From 38-11 sp964539975 (GTDB lineage: Bacteria > Bacillota > Clostridia > Tissierellales > Dethiosulfatibacteraceae), in NCBI GenBank assembly GCA_964539975.1, contig CAZIKK010000002.1:62001-126000 (forward strand): a stretch of 64,000 nt of DNA, in the 5' to 3' direction. Of the stretch, positions 42,767 to 52,504 are shown piece by piece (position 1 is the stretch's first letter; each line of letters begins with the position of its first letter). The notes beneath the pieces were generated by a model. That model saw only the letters and a program-made list of their open reading frames with translations, did no database searches and had not been told where the DNA came from. Position numbers and translations under genes: made by a program.

Positions 42767-44828
42767 AATTTATCTCCTCTATTCCATAAAAATCACTGTT
42801 TATGAAAATCTCGAACTTCTGGACCCCAAATCCTTCAAGGTTGATTACAAGTGGATCGTCCTCCTTGTAATGCGTTTCTTGGTATACCACTTGCCGTTGG
42901 TCTTCAAGAATTCTTTCAACAAAAATGCTGAGTTGCCCTTCTTCATCTGGCAAGTTAATGATTAACTGTGCGTATCCTGTGCCTGGAGTACCGTTGTCTC
43001 CTTGTCCATTTTCATCAGGTTCTCCTGGTTCTTCTTGTTCTTCAGGACCAGTACTGATTACTAAGCTGATTGTCGTCCCTTGTTCGACTTCTGTGCTGGC
43101 AGGATGGCTTTGATAGGATACTAAGTCTTCCTGTATCTCCTCTGATGGTCTATAAGTCACTTCTCCCAACTGGAATCCTCTGGATTGCAGTAGCGTTTCT
43201 GCTTCCGAGAGAGATCTACCGACCACATTAGGCATCATGACATATTCAACTTCTTGACCTTTGCTAAGCACATAATCAACTTCTTCTCCTGCTCTAATTG
43301 TTGAATCTGCAGAAGGCGATTGACGAATGACAAGACCCCACGGTACTGTATCACTAAATTCATAAGTCACCTCTCCAGAAATTAGACCATTCTCATTTAA
43401 TAAAACCATCGCTTCGTTTGAGTATTTGTGCACAATGTCAGGAACTGAGACAAGACGCTCTCCTAAACTGATTATTACTTCAATTGGAAATCCTTCTTTT
43501 AGTTTTTCTCCCACTCGCATGTTTTGATTCATTACAATACCTTCTTCAAACTCATCGCTATGCATCGTGTCTTTCACGACAAATTTCAACCCTAAGTCTT
43601 CAATGGTGTTCTGTGCCGTTTCCTTGTCTACACCAATCAAATCTGGTACTTCAACTTCTGGAACGGTTAAATATCCTCTAATAAAGTTCATTGCACCTAT
43701 TGATAGAATTATTGTCACTGCTAAAGCAGCAATAACAGCCAAAACAGAGTATTTCATCTTTTCAGTCATGCCGTCGTTCTTCATCGTTTTTATTAAATTG
43801 AATCCCGCCGGACTTTCTTTGCTATTTTCGTCTTTAGACGCGTCCTCAACCAAATTTTCTTTCTTTTTCTTTTTAATCCTATCCTTTGATTTGCTTTCTC
43901 TCCTGTGTTCAGTGTCTTTACTATTACTATAGGATGATTCGGATAAGAATCGACTAAGCGCTTCGCTTTTTTCCTTGTCCTCACTCCTATCGTTCCATCC
44001 AGTATAAATATCCCTATTCCCTTTTATTTTTCTTAAATCAAAAATAATCTGATCCACGCTATCATATCTTAAGGATTGTTTTTTGTTTGTGCACTTAGAC
44101 ACAACTTCATCAATATAAGGTGGAATATTATTATTGACAACGGATGGCGCAGGGACAAATTCATTGACATGCTTAAGAGCCACAGATATTGGTGATTCTC
44201 CTTTAAATGGCAGTTGTCCTGTCAACATCTCATAAAAAACAATTCCCAAAGAATAAATGTCTGACTTCTCATCAATATAGCCACCTCTTGCCTGTTCCGG
44301 CGAAAAATAATTCACCGACCCCATCGTGTTATCGTTGTTTGTCATCGTCTTATTTGTGACAGCTCTGGCTATGCCAAAATCAGCAACTTTGACTTGGTTG
44401 TTTTTATCAATGAGGATATTATGAGGTTTGATGTCTCTGTGTATCAACCCATTGCCATGAGCGTGACTTAATGCCTCACATATTTGTATGACGATATCTA
44501 TTGACTGCTCAATGGATAGCTTTTCTTCTTGCTTAATCAATTCGTTGAGGCTTATGCCTTCGACTAACTCCATAACAATATAGTAAACACCTTCATCTAT
44601 TCCTGTGTCATAAACATTTACGATGTTCTTATGATTTAATCTGGCAGCCGACATCGATTCTTGTTTGAATTTATCAACAAAATCTTGATCATTGACAAAT
44701 TCTTCTTTCAAAACTTTAACTCCAACGAATCTATTTAATACATTGCATTTTGCTTTATAGACATACGCCATACCACCACTGCCGATTTCTTCAATTATTT
44801 CATATCTTCCATTTAAGATTTTCTTCAT
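42756..44828 (-). CDS. prkC: Serine/threonine protein kinase with PASTA repeats (PrkC)
   Basis: Membrane kinase sensing muropeptides or lipid II. 690 residues. Hanks kinase domain: glycine loop IGSGGMAYV, Lys38, HRDIKPHN (Asp132), DFG (150-152). A Lys/Glu/Ser-rich juxtamembrane linker spans about 285-345; one TM helix is at 359-384. Three PASTA repeats follow (about 392-460, 461-530, 533-600), then a Pro/Glu/Gly-rich spacer and a C-terminal domain of about 70 residues that is not PASTA. It lies 13 nt after its phosphatase gene prpC. Confidence 0.96.
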   Translation of the reverse strand: MKKILNGRYEIIEEIGSGGMAYVYKAKCNVLNRFVGVKVLKEEFVNDQDFVDKFKQESMSAARLNHKNIVNVYDTGIDEGVYYIVMELVEGISLNELIKQEEKLSIEQSIDIVIQICEALSHAHGNGLIHRDIKPHNILIDKNNQVKVADFGIARAVTNKTMTNNDNTMGSVNYFSPEQARGGYIDEKSDIYSLGIVFYEMLTGQLPFKGESPISVALKHVNEFVPAPSVVNNNIPPYIDEVVSKCTNKKQSLRYDSVDQIIFDLRKIKGNRDIYTGWNDRSEDKEKSEALSRFLSESSYSNSKDTEHRRESKSKDRIKKKKKENLVEDASKDENSKESPAGFNLIKTMKNDGMTEKMKYSVLAVIAALAVTIILSIGAMNFIRGYLTVPEVEVPDLIGVDKETAQNTIEDLGLKFVVKDTMHSDEFEEGIVMNQNMRVGEKLKEGFPIEVIISLGERLVSVPDIVHKYSNEAMVLLNENGLISGEVTYEFSDTVPWGLVIRQSPSADSTIRAGEEVDYVLSKGQEVEYVMMPNVVGRSLSEAETLLQSRGFQLGEVTYRPSEEIQEDLVSYQSHPASTEVEQGTTISLVISTGPEEQEEPGEPDENGQGDNGTPGTGYAQLIINLPDEEGQLSIFVERILEDQRQVVYQETHYKEDDPLVINLEGFGVQKFEIFINSDFYGIEEINFGD

Positions 44829-44841
44829 AAAACACCTCTAT

Positions 44842-45564
44842 CTAGTTGAATATTAATATAGCTGATATATTGTCTGTTCCACCTCTGTTTTTTGCTTCCT
44901 CAATAAGTAGATCAACAGCTTCTTCTTTATTTTCCATGATTAATTCTTTTATTTCATTAGAGGTCAAATAGTTCGATAGTCCATCAGAGCACAGTAAGAT
45001 ACTCGTTCCTCTATTTAGTCCAATTTGGTAATAATCCGGAAAAACACTTTCACATGTCCCAAGAGCTTTCGTTAGCACATTCCTCTGCGGGTGATTCTTA
45101 AATTCCTCCATCGTTATTTGTCCCTTTTTGTACATTTCATTCACCAAAGTGTGATCTTCTGTGACTTGAATAATGTCATCCAACATCATCAAATACGCTC
45201 TGCTATCTCCTATGTTCCCAAAATATGCTTTCATGCTTATTCTGTCAATTACCACCAGTGTCATAGTGGTTCCCATTCCTTCGTAGGTCTCCATTTTTGT
45301 AGACATTCTGTAGACTTTTTTACAACTATAATCAAACAACTTGTTAATAAACCCTTTTGGATCCTTGAGAATTTCTTCAGAATTAGATTTAAAAAAAACT
45401 TCTGCAGATTCTAGTGCTAGTTGGCTAGCTATTTCGCCTGATCTATGGCCACCCATTCCATCTGCAACAGCTGCTAGAACAAAGTCTTTTTCTTCAACAA
45501 AACAAATACTATCTTCGTTTTTTTTTCTAACATTTCCAATATCTGTTTTATAAAACGCTTTCAT
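44842..45564 (-). CDS. prpC: PP2C-type protein phosphatase PrpC
   Basis: Dephosphorylates PrkC and its targets. 240 residues. Metal-binding motifs: KTDIGNVRKKNEDS, VADGMGGHRSGEIAS, GNIGDSRAYL, LLCSDGLSNYL and RGGTDNISAILI. It is placed between rlmN and prkC, the standard order, 3 nt after rlmN. Confidence 0.97.
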   Translation of the reverse strand: MKAFYKTDIGNVRKKNEDSICFVEEKDFVLAAVADGMGGHRSGEIASQLALESAEVFFKSNSEEILKDPKGFINKLFDYSCKKVYRMSTKMETYEGMGTTMTLVVIDRISMKAYFGNIGDSRAYLMMLDDIIQVTEDHTLVNEMYKKGQITMEEFKNHPQRNVLTKALGTCESVFPDYYQIGLNRGTSILLCSDGLSNYLTSNEIKELIMENKEEAVDLLIEEAKNRGGTDNISAILIFN

Positions 45565-45567
45565 ATT

Positions 45568-46599
45568 TCACCCCTGTTTTTTGATGTGCTGATTGCGCAA
45601 TTGCCCACAGGCTGCATTGATATCTTTTCCTAACTCTCTTCTTATTGTTGTATTGATTTGGTTTCTTTCAAGCGTTTTATAGAATTGATCAATCTTTTCT
45701 TGACTCGGCGCTTTCCCACCATATTCTTCTATTGGATTTAATGGAATAAGGTTTACGTGGCAATTGTGTCCTTTTAAAAGATTTGTTAATTCTATCAAGT
45801 CATCCATTGTATCGTTGAAACCATCTATCAAGATATATTCATAAGTAACGCGTCTACCTGTTTTTTTTGTATAATAATCACATGCTTCAACAATATCATG
45901 AATCCTATGTTGCTTAGCGTTTGGAATTATTTTTTTTCTTTTATCCTCGAAAACAGCGTGTAAAGAAATAGCTAGATTAAATCCTAGTTCATCATCGGCT
46001 GATCTGTAAATGTTGTTGATCAGTCCCGACGTAGATACGGTTATTTTTCGCTTGCTTAATCCTTTCCCTTCTGGATCTGTGACAATGGTAATGAAAGACT
46101 TGAGGTTTTCATAATTATCAAAAGGTTCACCCGAACCCATGATAACGATGCTATTAATCATTGCTCCAATATCTTTTTCAATCATATACACTTGTTGAAG
46201 CATTTCAGAAGAACGCAGATCTCTTAATTTACCACCTTTTGTTGATGCACAAAACACACATCCCATGTTGCATCCAATTTGAGACGATATACATGCGCTA
46301 TTTCCATAGTCATAGGATAAATACACCGATTCAATAATATTTCCATCATTGAGCTTAAATAGATATTTTCTTGTGCTATCCTCTCTTGAGGTCATCTTCT
46401 TTTCCAACTCAATTTGGTCCAACTCAAAATTGGCTATTATTTCATTTTTTAACTCTTTAGGGATGTTAGACATATTGTCAAAATCTGTGAGTTTTTGTTT
46501 ATGTAGCCACCTAAATAATTGTACACCTCTGAAACTTTTGTGTCCTAACTCTTCAATGACTTTTATTAACTGTTCTTTATCAAGATTGTTTATATACAT
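45568..46599 (-). CDS. rlmN: Dual-specificity 23S rRNA/tRNA adenine-C2 methyltransferase RlmN
   Basis: Radical SAM enzyme forming m2A2503 in 23S rRNA and m2A37 in tRNA. 343 residues. Cluster cysteines C110, C114 and C117 (CNMGCVFC), with GSGEPFDNYEN and ISLHAVFEDKRKKIIP following. The C-terminal Cys that takes part in catalysis is in INAACGQL. TTGGAGAG precedes the ATG. An extended -10 promoter lies just upstream. Confidence 0.97.
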   Translation of the reverse strand: MYINNLDKEQLIKVIEELGHKSFRGVQLFRWLHKQKLTDFDNMSNIPKELKNEIIANFELDQIELEKKMTSREDSTRKYLFKLNDGNIIESVYLSYDYGNSACISSQIGCNMGCVFCASTKGGKLRDLRSSEMLQQVYMIEKDIGAMINSIVIMGSGEPFDNYENLKSFITIVTDPEGKGLSKRKITVSTSGLINNIYRSADDELGFNLAISLHAVFEDKRKKIIPNAKQHRIHDIVEACDYYTKKTGRRVTYEYILIDGFNDTMDDLIELTNLLKGHNCHVNLIPLNPIEEYGGKAPSQEKIDQFYKTLERNQINTTIRRELGKDINAACGQLRNQHIKKQG

Positions 46600-46620
46600 A
46601 TTCTCTCCAAAATTATAGCT

Positions 46621-46629
46621 ATTATATCA
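46621..46629 (-). promoter_or_regulatory. Extended -10 promoter of the rlmN-prpC-prkC operon
   Basis: TGATATAAT: a perfect TATAAT (46621-46626) with an upstream TG at the extended -10 position. No good -35 exists 16-18 nt upstream. Confidence 0.6.
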
Positions 46630-46644
46630 TACCACTCAATAAAA

Positions 46645-47964
46645 TCACATAGCAATTCTTTCTAAATAAGCGATAAAGAAACCATCCGTATCGTCTTTGT
46701 GTGGCATTAACTGGATGTATCCAGGATATGTTTTGTTGTTTAGAGAAAATGTTTTAAGTCTGAACGCTGGATTTTTTTCAAGAAAGCTAGTCACCACATC
46801 TATATTTTCATCTTCAAAAATTGAACAAGTGGAATATATCAAAGCACCTCCTAATTTAATATACTTTGATCCATTATTCAATATTTCTTTTTGAAGAGGT
46901 ATTAATGCTGATGTCTCCACTGTTTCTTTTTTATACTTAATCTCAGGTTTTCTCCTTAGTATTCCTGTATTGCTGCAAGGTACATCTGCAATACAAACGT
47001 CAAATTCCATCCGTTCGCTTGGCACCAATACTGTAGCATCCTGAATTCTCAATTCGATATTCTCTAAACCAAGTCGTTTCTTGTTATCTCTCACTAACTT
47101 CAATTTATGATCATAGATGTCGCATCCAACAATTTTTCCTGATGGATGTATTCTCTCTGCCACATGAAGGCACTTCCCTCCTGGTGCACAGCACATGTCT
47201 ATAATGGACATGTGTTTGTCAGGCGCAAGTATCTGGGTCACCAACATGGAACTCTCATCTTGTGGGGTTATCAAACCATTTTTATAAGCAGCCATACTTT
47301 CTATTCTGTTGGGGTTTTTAATAATGATGCCATCATCTGACAACCTAGTTTTATCCACAACCCAGTTTTCTAATCTAAGCTCTTGGATCAGACGATCCCG
47401 AGTTGTTTTGGCACAGTTGGTTCTAACTATCATCTCGGGCTTCTTGTTTGATGCAACACAAAAAAGTTCAGCCTCTTTTTCTCCCATTTGAACGATCAAT
47501 TTCTCAACAAATGCTGTCGGAAAAGAGTATTTGATGGACAGTCGATCTATTAAGGGCAAGGCTTCCAAGTCTTCTAAAATTTTACTCTTGTTTCTGATGA
47601 TGTTCCTCAGAATACCATTCACAAAACCGCTGCTTTTGATTACTGATTTTTTTATCAATTCTACACTTTCATATACAATAGTTGAATCTGATATATTGTC
47701 GCTAAAAAAGATTTGAAATACAGAAAGCCTTAAAGTATTGATTACGTTTGTATGCATCTTTCGTATTGATATCGACGAATAAGACTGAACTACCCAGTCT
47801 AAAAAAATCAAGTTTTCTATTACTCCATAGAAACTAAACAAATACAGATCCTTTTCAATCTTAGAATCAAATAGATGCATCATTTCCTTTGTTTCAATAT
47901 TAGAATATTTTTTTTTCTTAATCGTTCTTTCCAAGGAATCAATCACGATTTTTCGATAATTCAT
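46645..47964 (-). CDS. rsmB: 16S rRNA (cytosine967-C5)-methyltransferase RsmB
   Basis: 439 residues. The N-terminal NusB-like helical domain is followed by the SAM methyltransferase: MCCAPGGKCLHVAERI, IADVPCSNTGILRRKPEIKY (catalytic-cysteine motif PC) and YSTCSIFEDEN (second Cys). AGGTGTTAAG precedes the ATG. It is downstream of yugP across a terminator-like stem. Confidence 0.95.
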   Translation of the reverse strand: MNYRKIVIDSLERTIKKKKYSNIETKEMMHLFDSKIEKDLYLFSFYGVIENLIFLDWVVQSYSSISIRKMHTNVINTLRLSVFQIFFSDNISDSTIVYESVELIKKSVIKSSGFVNGILRNIIRNKSKILEDLEALPLIDRLSIKYSFPTAFVEKLIVQMGEKEAELFCVASNKKPEMIVRTNCAKTTRDRLIQELRLENWVVDKTRLSDDGIIIKNPNRIESMAAYKNGLITPQDESSMLVTQILAPDKHMSIIDMCCAPGGKCLHVAERIHPSGKIVGCDIYDHKLKLVRDNKKRLGLENIELRIQDATVLVPSERMEFDVCIADVPCSNTGILRRKPEIKYKKETVETSALIPLQKEILNNGSKYIKLGGALIYSTCSIFEDENIDVVTSFLEKNPAFRLKTFSLNNKTYPGYIQLMPHKDDTDGFFIAYLERIAM

Positions 47965-47978
47965 CTTAACACCTAAAA

Positions 47979-48000
47979 ATAAAGGCCTTTCAGCCTTTAT
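47979..48000 (-). terminator. Terminator-like stem after yugP
   Basis: ATAAAGGC-TGAAAG-GCCTTTAT followed by TTTTTAG. The yugP TAA stop is in the 5' arm. rsmB starts about 15 nt further on, so this is a partial terminator or read-through occurs. Confidence 0.7.
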
Positions 48001-48674
48001 CTTCTCCTATTTGCTAACATAAGTAGTCTAATCAATTGACTAACTGACGTTAATGCCGCCGCAACATAAGTCAGAGCTGCCGCATCCAATACTTTCTTAG
48101 CAGCACCCAATTCTTCAGTCTTTAAGAAGTGTAGCCCTTCCAACTGTGCAATAGCTCGATTGCTTGCATTAAATTCAACGGGCAAAGTTACGAGTTGGAA
48201 TAAAACAATAGCTGAAAACAGAAAAATGCCAATCTGAAGCAGACCAACTGCTCCAAGAAATAATCCTGCCAAAATGAGTATCCATGAAAACTTGGAGCTA
48301 AATCCAACAACAGGCGCCATGGAGTTTCTGAATTGCAATGGCGCATAGCTGTTTGCGTGTTGAATTGCATGCCCTACTTCATGGGCTGCCACACCATAAG
48401 CAGCAATAGATTTACTGCCAAACACAGAATCAGACAACCTCAGTACTTTTGTTCTAGGATCATAATGATCTGTAAGGTTTCCTTTAACATGTTCAACTTT
48501 AACATGTTGCAAGTTGTTTTCATCAAGGATCATACGTGCCACATCATATCCGGTCATGCTACTGGATGCATACGCTCTCGAATATTTAGCAAAAGTTGAC
48601 TGGATTTTTTGTTGTGCATACATACTAATGATAATCGCAGGTATCAATAAAAAAAAAGTTGAATCATAAATCAT
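47997..48674 (-). CDS. Zinc metallopeptidase, YugP-like membrane protein
   Basis: 225 residues. An N-terminal TM helix (about 5-20), then the HEVGH zinc motif (98-102) in GVAAHEVGHAIQHA, and two or three hydrophobic segments (about 127-165, 195-215). The family is conserved in Firmicutes and many other bacteria; substrates unknown. The start overlaps the fmt stop by 4 nt (ATGA), so it is translationally coupled. Confidence 0.88.
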   Translation of the reverse strand: MIYDSTFFLLIPAIIISMYAQQKIQSTFAKYSRAYASSSMTGYDVARMILDENNLQHVKVEHVKGNLTDHYDPRTKVLRLSDSVFGSKSIAAYGVAAHEVGHAIQHANSYAPLQFRNSMAPVVGFSSKFSWILILAGLFLGAVGLLQIGIFLFSAIVLFQLVTLPVEFNASNRAIAQLEGLHFLKTEELGAAKKVLDAAALTYVAAALTSVSQLIRLLMLANRRR

Positions 48675-49615
48675 AAGACTTCCTCTCCTATTCTATAACC
48701 TATTTCAATTCGATTGCCTTTATTAAATTCATTTACTTTCATTCTTTTTTTTCCTTCCATTTGCAGCTCGTGAATGGCAACATAGCCTGTTCGACATGCG
48801 ATCCAAATTGTATCATCTGTCATGTTCGTTACTGTGCCCGGAAGATACTGATGTGGTTCATTAATTGCAGCTGCCTCATAAATCTTAATTCTTTTTCTTT
48901 TATAAAAAATTACCGATCCTGGCCAAGGCTCAAGCCCTCGTACTCTATTGACCACTGATTTACAATCAAAGTTCCAGTTGATATGACTCATCTCCTTAGT
49001 TAACATTGGTGCATATGTGGCTTGATCATGGTCCTGAATCTTGGGCTTGATACCAGCAATTTCAATTTTTTCAATGGTTTCAACCAATAAATCAGCCCCC
49101 ATCTCTTTAAGTTTATCATGTAATTCTCCCGCTGTCATGTGATTATGAATCTGGGTTGTTTTCTGAGTATATACAGGCCCTGAATCCAGTCCTCTCTCAA
49201 TTCTCATAATTGAAATCCCCGAACAAGTTTCTCCATTTATGATTGCCCAGTTTATAGGTGCAGCGCCTCTATACTTTGGAAGTAATGATGCGTGAATATT
49301 CAATGAATCTATCCTAGGAATTTTTAATAAGTCAGGCGATAAGATTTGGCCGTAGGCAACGACAACTAGATAATCTGGCCGAAAACCTGATATCTTCTGT
49401 ATGCTTTCTTTGGTGTTGATATTTGAAGGTTGAAAAACCTCTATCCCATTATTTTCTGCAACCGTTTTGACAGGTGTCTTTTCTAGCTTTTTCCCCCGTC
49501 CTCGTTGCTTATCTTTTTGAGTAATAACTAAAACAACATCATGCCTAGAGTTGATAAGTTTATTTAATGCTGGCACTGAAAAATCTGGTGTCCCAAGAAA
49601 AACAATCCTAGACAT
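48671..49615 (-). CDS. fmt: Methionyl-tRNA formyltransferase
   Basis: Formylates initiator Met-tRNA. The ATG at 49615 (MSRIVFLGTPDFSVPAL) is chosen over an in-frame GTG 9 nt upstream because of the family start and the GGTGA site. 314 residues. HASLLPKYRGAAPINWAI holds the catalytic His/Asn region; a C-terminal OB-like domain follows. It overlaps def by 8 nt, the usual def-fmt pair. Confidence 0.97.
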   Translation of the reverse strand: MSRIVFLGTPDFSVPALNKLINSRHDVVLVITQKDKQRGRGKKLEKTPVKTVAENNGIEVFQPSNINTKESIQKISGFRPDYLVVVAYGQILSPDLLKIPRIDSLNIHASLLPKYRGAAPINWAIINGETCSGISIMRIERGLDSGPVYTQKTTQIHNHMTAGELHDKLKEMGADLLVETIEKIEIAGIKPKIQDHDQATYAPMLTKEMSHINWNFDCKSVVNRVRGLEPWPGSVIFYKRKRIKIYEAAAINEPHQYLPGTVTNMTDDTIWIACRTGYVAIHELQMEGKKRMKVNEFNKGNRIEIGYRIGEEVL

Positions 49616-50069
49616 CGTCTTCACCAGAGTCTGGTATTACTTTATCAATAAACAAAACGCCATCTAGATGATCCAGTTCATGGCATATACAAACTGCTTT
49701 AAGTCCTTCGGCGTCCATACTTTCAGTTTCTCCTTGTGTATTCATGAAAGTGACTGTTACTTTTTCAGGTCTTTTTACATCTCCATTTTTTTCAGGGATG
49801 CTCAAACACCCTTCTGTAAATATCTGTTCACCTGATGTGTTCTGTATAGTAGGATTTATCATTTTTACTGGCCCTTCACCTACATCCATAACAACTGCTC
49901 TTTTTAATACTCCCACCTGAACTGCCGCTAAACCAATCCCCTCATTTTCATACATAGTTTCCAACATGTCTTCCAATAAAATCAATAGTCTGTCATCTAT
50001 CTTTTCAACTTTTCTGCTTTTTTTTCGAAGTATACTGTCATCTTCTAGTCGTAATTTTCTAATAGCCAT
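49608..50069 (-). CDS. def: Peptide deformylase
   Basis: Removes the N-formyl group from new proteins. 153 residues. Motifs G-GLAAVQ (GIGLAAVQ, 44-51), EGCLS (Cys88) and HELDH (His130, Glu131, His134) form the metal site. GAGGAACC lies before the ATG. It follows priA by about 9 nt in the order priA-def-fmt. Confidence 0.97.
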   Translation of the reverse strand: MAIRKLRLEDDSILRKKSRKVEKIDDRLLILLEDMLETMYENEGIGLAAVQVGVLKRAVVMDVGEGPVKMINPTIQNTSGEQIFTEGCLSIPEKNGDVKRPEKVTVTFMNTQGETESMDAEGLKAVCICHELDHLDGVLFIDKVIPDSGEDDV

Positions 50070-50078
50070 GGTTCCTCC

Positions 50079-52463
50079 TCATATGATTGATGTAGGGTTA
50101 ATGTCAATTGATATGTCAATATCCTTATAGCTTTTATTTAAGACGATCTCCCTTAATATAGCCTTAATTTCATTAGCAACACTTTTTTTTAATTTCAATA
50201 TAACTGATATACGATATTTGTTGTTAACACGATATACTGCATGCCTCATTGGAGGATATAGCAGTATTTTTTTTTCTTTTACAAATGGTTCCAATACTTG
50301 TTTCATTTCCAAGAATTTTTTTTCTGTAAATTGATGCAAAACACTCTCATTTAGCGATATGAAAGTAATGCTGATCATATCAATATAGGGTGGATACTGA
50401 AACTCTTTCCTCAGAGATAGCTCTCTTCGCGCAAATGCCTCGTAGTCATTTCCTTTTGAAAATTGAATGCTGTAATGATCGGGTTCATATGTTTGAATAA
50501 ACACCTTTCCTGCTTTGTACCCTCTTCCTGCTCTACCGCTTACCTGTGTGATGAGTTGATAAGCTCTTTCGTTTGATGTGTAAAAAGGCAGGTTGATGGT
50601 TTGATCTGCAGAGATCACACCTACTAATGTAACATTTGGAAAATGTAGCCCTTTTGCAAGGATTTGTGTCCCAACCAACATGTCTATGTGGCCTTTTCTG
50701 AACTCATGATAAATATTCTCAAATTCATCTTTAGACAATAGTGTATCAAGATCTACTCTCTTAATTTTAGCACTTGGGATGAGTTTTGACAATTCAAGCT
50801 CAACTTTTTCTGTTCCAATTCCAAAAGCTCTGAAAAATTTACTGCCACATTCCGGGCATATCTGAGTCATTTTTTTTGCCCTTCCACAATAATGACAAAT
50901 CAACATGTTTCGCTTATTGTGATACGTCATTGAAACGTCACACTTTTCGCACTTAACCACATGTCCACAACTTCTACAAGCAACATGGCTTGAAAATCCT
51001 CTTCTATTCAAAAAAAGAATTGCCTGTTCCCCTTTTTGATGTGCGGTTACTAGAGCTTCCATTAGTGGCTTCCCAAAAATGCTTGTATTCCCAGCCTCCA
51101 GCTCTTTCCTCATATCAACAAGACAAACTTGTGGCATTTCATTGTCATTTACTCGGTTTTTCATCGCTATCAAAACATATTTTTTTTGTTTCGCTTTTAA
51201 ATAAGTTGAGACATCTGGTGTCGCTGTGCCTAAAACCAACTTTGAGCTCGTTAACTGTGACAACTTTTCTGCAACCTCTATCGTGTCGTATTTAGGAGAA
51301 TTTGATGACCGATACGACTCTTCATGGGATTCATCAATAATGATCATCCCTAGGTTCTTAGCTGGCGCAAATAACGCTGAACGAGCACCGATTATGATAT
51401 CAGCTTCTTCCATGAGTATTTTTATCCATTGTTCGCTTTTTTGCTTTGCTGTCAATTTGCTGTGAATAATTGCGATCCTATTCCCAAACCTGTTTTTGAA
51501 TCGTCGTATAGTTTGAGGCGTCAACGAAATTTCCGGCACTAAATAGATAACTGATTTGCCTTTTTCTATCATATGCTCAACAAGCTGTATATAGACTTCT
51601 GTCTTTCCACTTCCTGTTACACCATGAATTAAAAACCTAGGTTCTTGTTCCAATATTTTGTTTACTGCTTGTGATTGTTCTTCTGTCAGTATATGCGGAT
51701 GTTTTATTGGTGAAAAACTTGTTTCTGGATTTTTTTTTTCTTCTTCCCAAACCTCAACAAGCTTCAATTCTTCTAATCGTTTAATCTCTTTATAGGTTGC
51801 ATGATTCACTTTCATGACCTGCTCTACTAACATTTTCTCTTTCTTGCACAAAAAATCCAATATTTTCTTTTGTTTGAAACTGTTTTTTCTAATTTTATCT
51901 AAATAGTCTGTATCCGTTAATCTTATCCATCGTTCCACACTATGTCTCAAAAATTGATCGATTGCAAATAGATTAATTCTCCTGTCGAGAATATCCTCTT
52001 CCAATTTCTTAGACAAATTATGTTGTTCTATTGCTTTAGAAAAGGATTTAAAGGAGACGTTTTGATTAATGACATTGGTTGGATAGATACTATTAATCTC
52101 ACCATCATTTTTTAACATAACCTTAATATGGTGATTGGATTGCATAAACAATGAAAAAGCGTCATTGTACCTAGAAAGATAGTGATGACGAATCCATATA
52201 GCAAGTGAAATGCTATGACTGCTAAGTATTGGCTGAGCATCCACTATAGCCAGTATTGGCTTGATTCTACTCAAAAGTCGCTCCTCAGGTTGATTCTCCG
52301 CAATAATCAGACCAATCGTCAATTTGCCATTGAATAAGACAATTACTCTTTTGCCCACATGACATGATTTTTGGTTCTTGCTACCTTCAGGCATCTCATA
52401 AGTATAAGCTTGATCCGTATTCCTAGATTTATTGCTGACAATGACGTTAAAATACTTTCCCAT
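50079..52463 (-). CDS. priA: Primosomal protein N' (replication restart helicase PriA)
   Basis: Reloads the replisome at collapsed forks. The ATG at 52463 (MGKYFNVIVSN) is chosen; the frame is open upstream to a TTG inside the rpoZ terminator. The SD is poor (GGTGTGGT). 794 residues. Walker A GVTGSGKTEVY, Walker B DESHEESY, and zinc cysteines CRSCG, CEKC, CHYCG, CPECG. GTQILAKGLHFPNVTLV and QVSGRAGRGYKAG are helicase motifs. coaBC, usually between rpoZ and priA, is absent. Confidence 0.95.
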   Translation of the reverse strand: MGKYFNVIVSNKSRNTDQAYTYEMPEGSKNQKSCHVGKRVIVLFNGKLTIGLIIAENQPEERLLSRIKPILAIVDAQPILSSHSISLAIWIRHHYLSRYNDAFSLFMQSNHHIKVMLKNDGEINSIYPTNVINQNVSFKSFSKAIEQHNLSKKLEEDILDRRINLFAIDQFLRHSVERWIRLTDTDYLDKIRKNSFKQKKILDFLCKKEKMLVEQVMKVNHATYKEIKRLEELKLVEVWEEEKKNPETSFSPIKHPHILTEEQSQAVNKILEQEPRFLIHGVTGSGKTEVYIQLVEHMIEKGKSVIYLVPEISLTPQTIRRFKNRFGNRIAIIHSKLTAKQKSEQWIKILMEEADIIIGARSALFAPAKNLGMIIIDESHEESYRSSNSPKYDTIEVAEKLSQLTSSKLVLGTATPDVSTYLKAKQKKYVLIAMKNRVNDNEMPQVCLVDMRKELEAGNTSIFGKPLMEALVTAHQKGEQAILFLNRRGFSSHVACRSCGHVVKCEKCDVSMTYHNKRNMLICHYCGRAKKMTQICPECGSKFFRAFGIGTEKVELELSKLIPSAKIKRVDLDTLLSKDEFENIYHEFRKGHIDMLVGTQILAKGLHFPNVTLVGVISADQTINLPFYTSNERAYQLITQVSGRAGRGYKAGKVFIQTYEPDHYSIQFSKGNDYEAFARRELSLRKEFQYPPYIDMISITFISLNESVLHQFTEKKFLEMKQVLEPFVKEKKILLYPPMRHAVYRVNNKYRISVILKLKKSVANEIKAILREIVLNKSYKDIDISIDINPTSII

Positions 52464-52484
52464 GTTTACCACACCCAAAAAATC

Positions 52485-52504
52485 AAAGCTTGCGTGCAAG
52501 CTCT
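52485..52504 (-). terminator. Terminator after rpoZ
   Basis: AGAGCTTG-CACG-CAAGCTTT, an 8-bp stem (one G-U pair), followed by GATTTTTT. The 5' arm holds most of the rpoZ TAG stop. priA starts 22 nt downstream, so the structure may attenuate rather than fully stop transcription. Confidence 0.7.
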
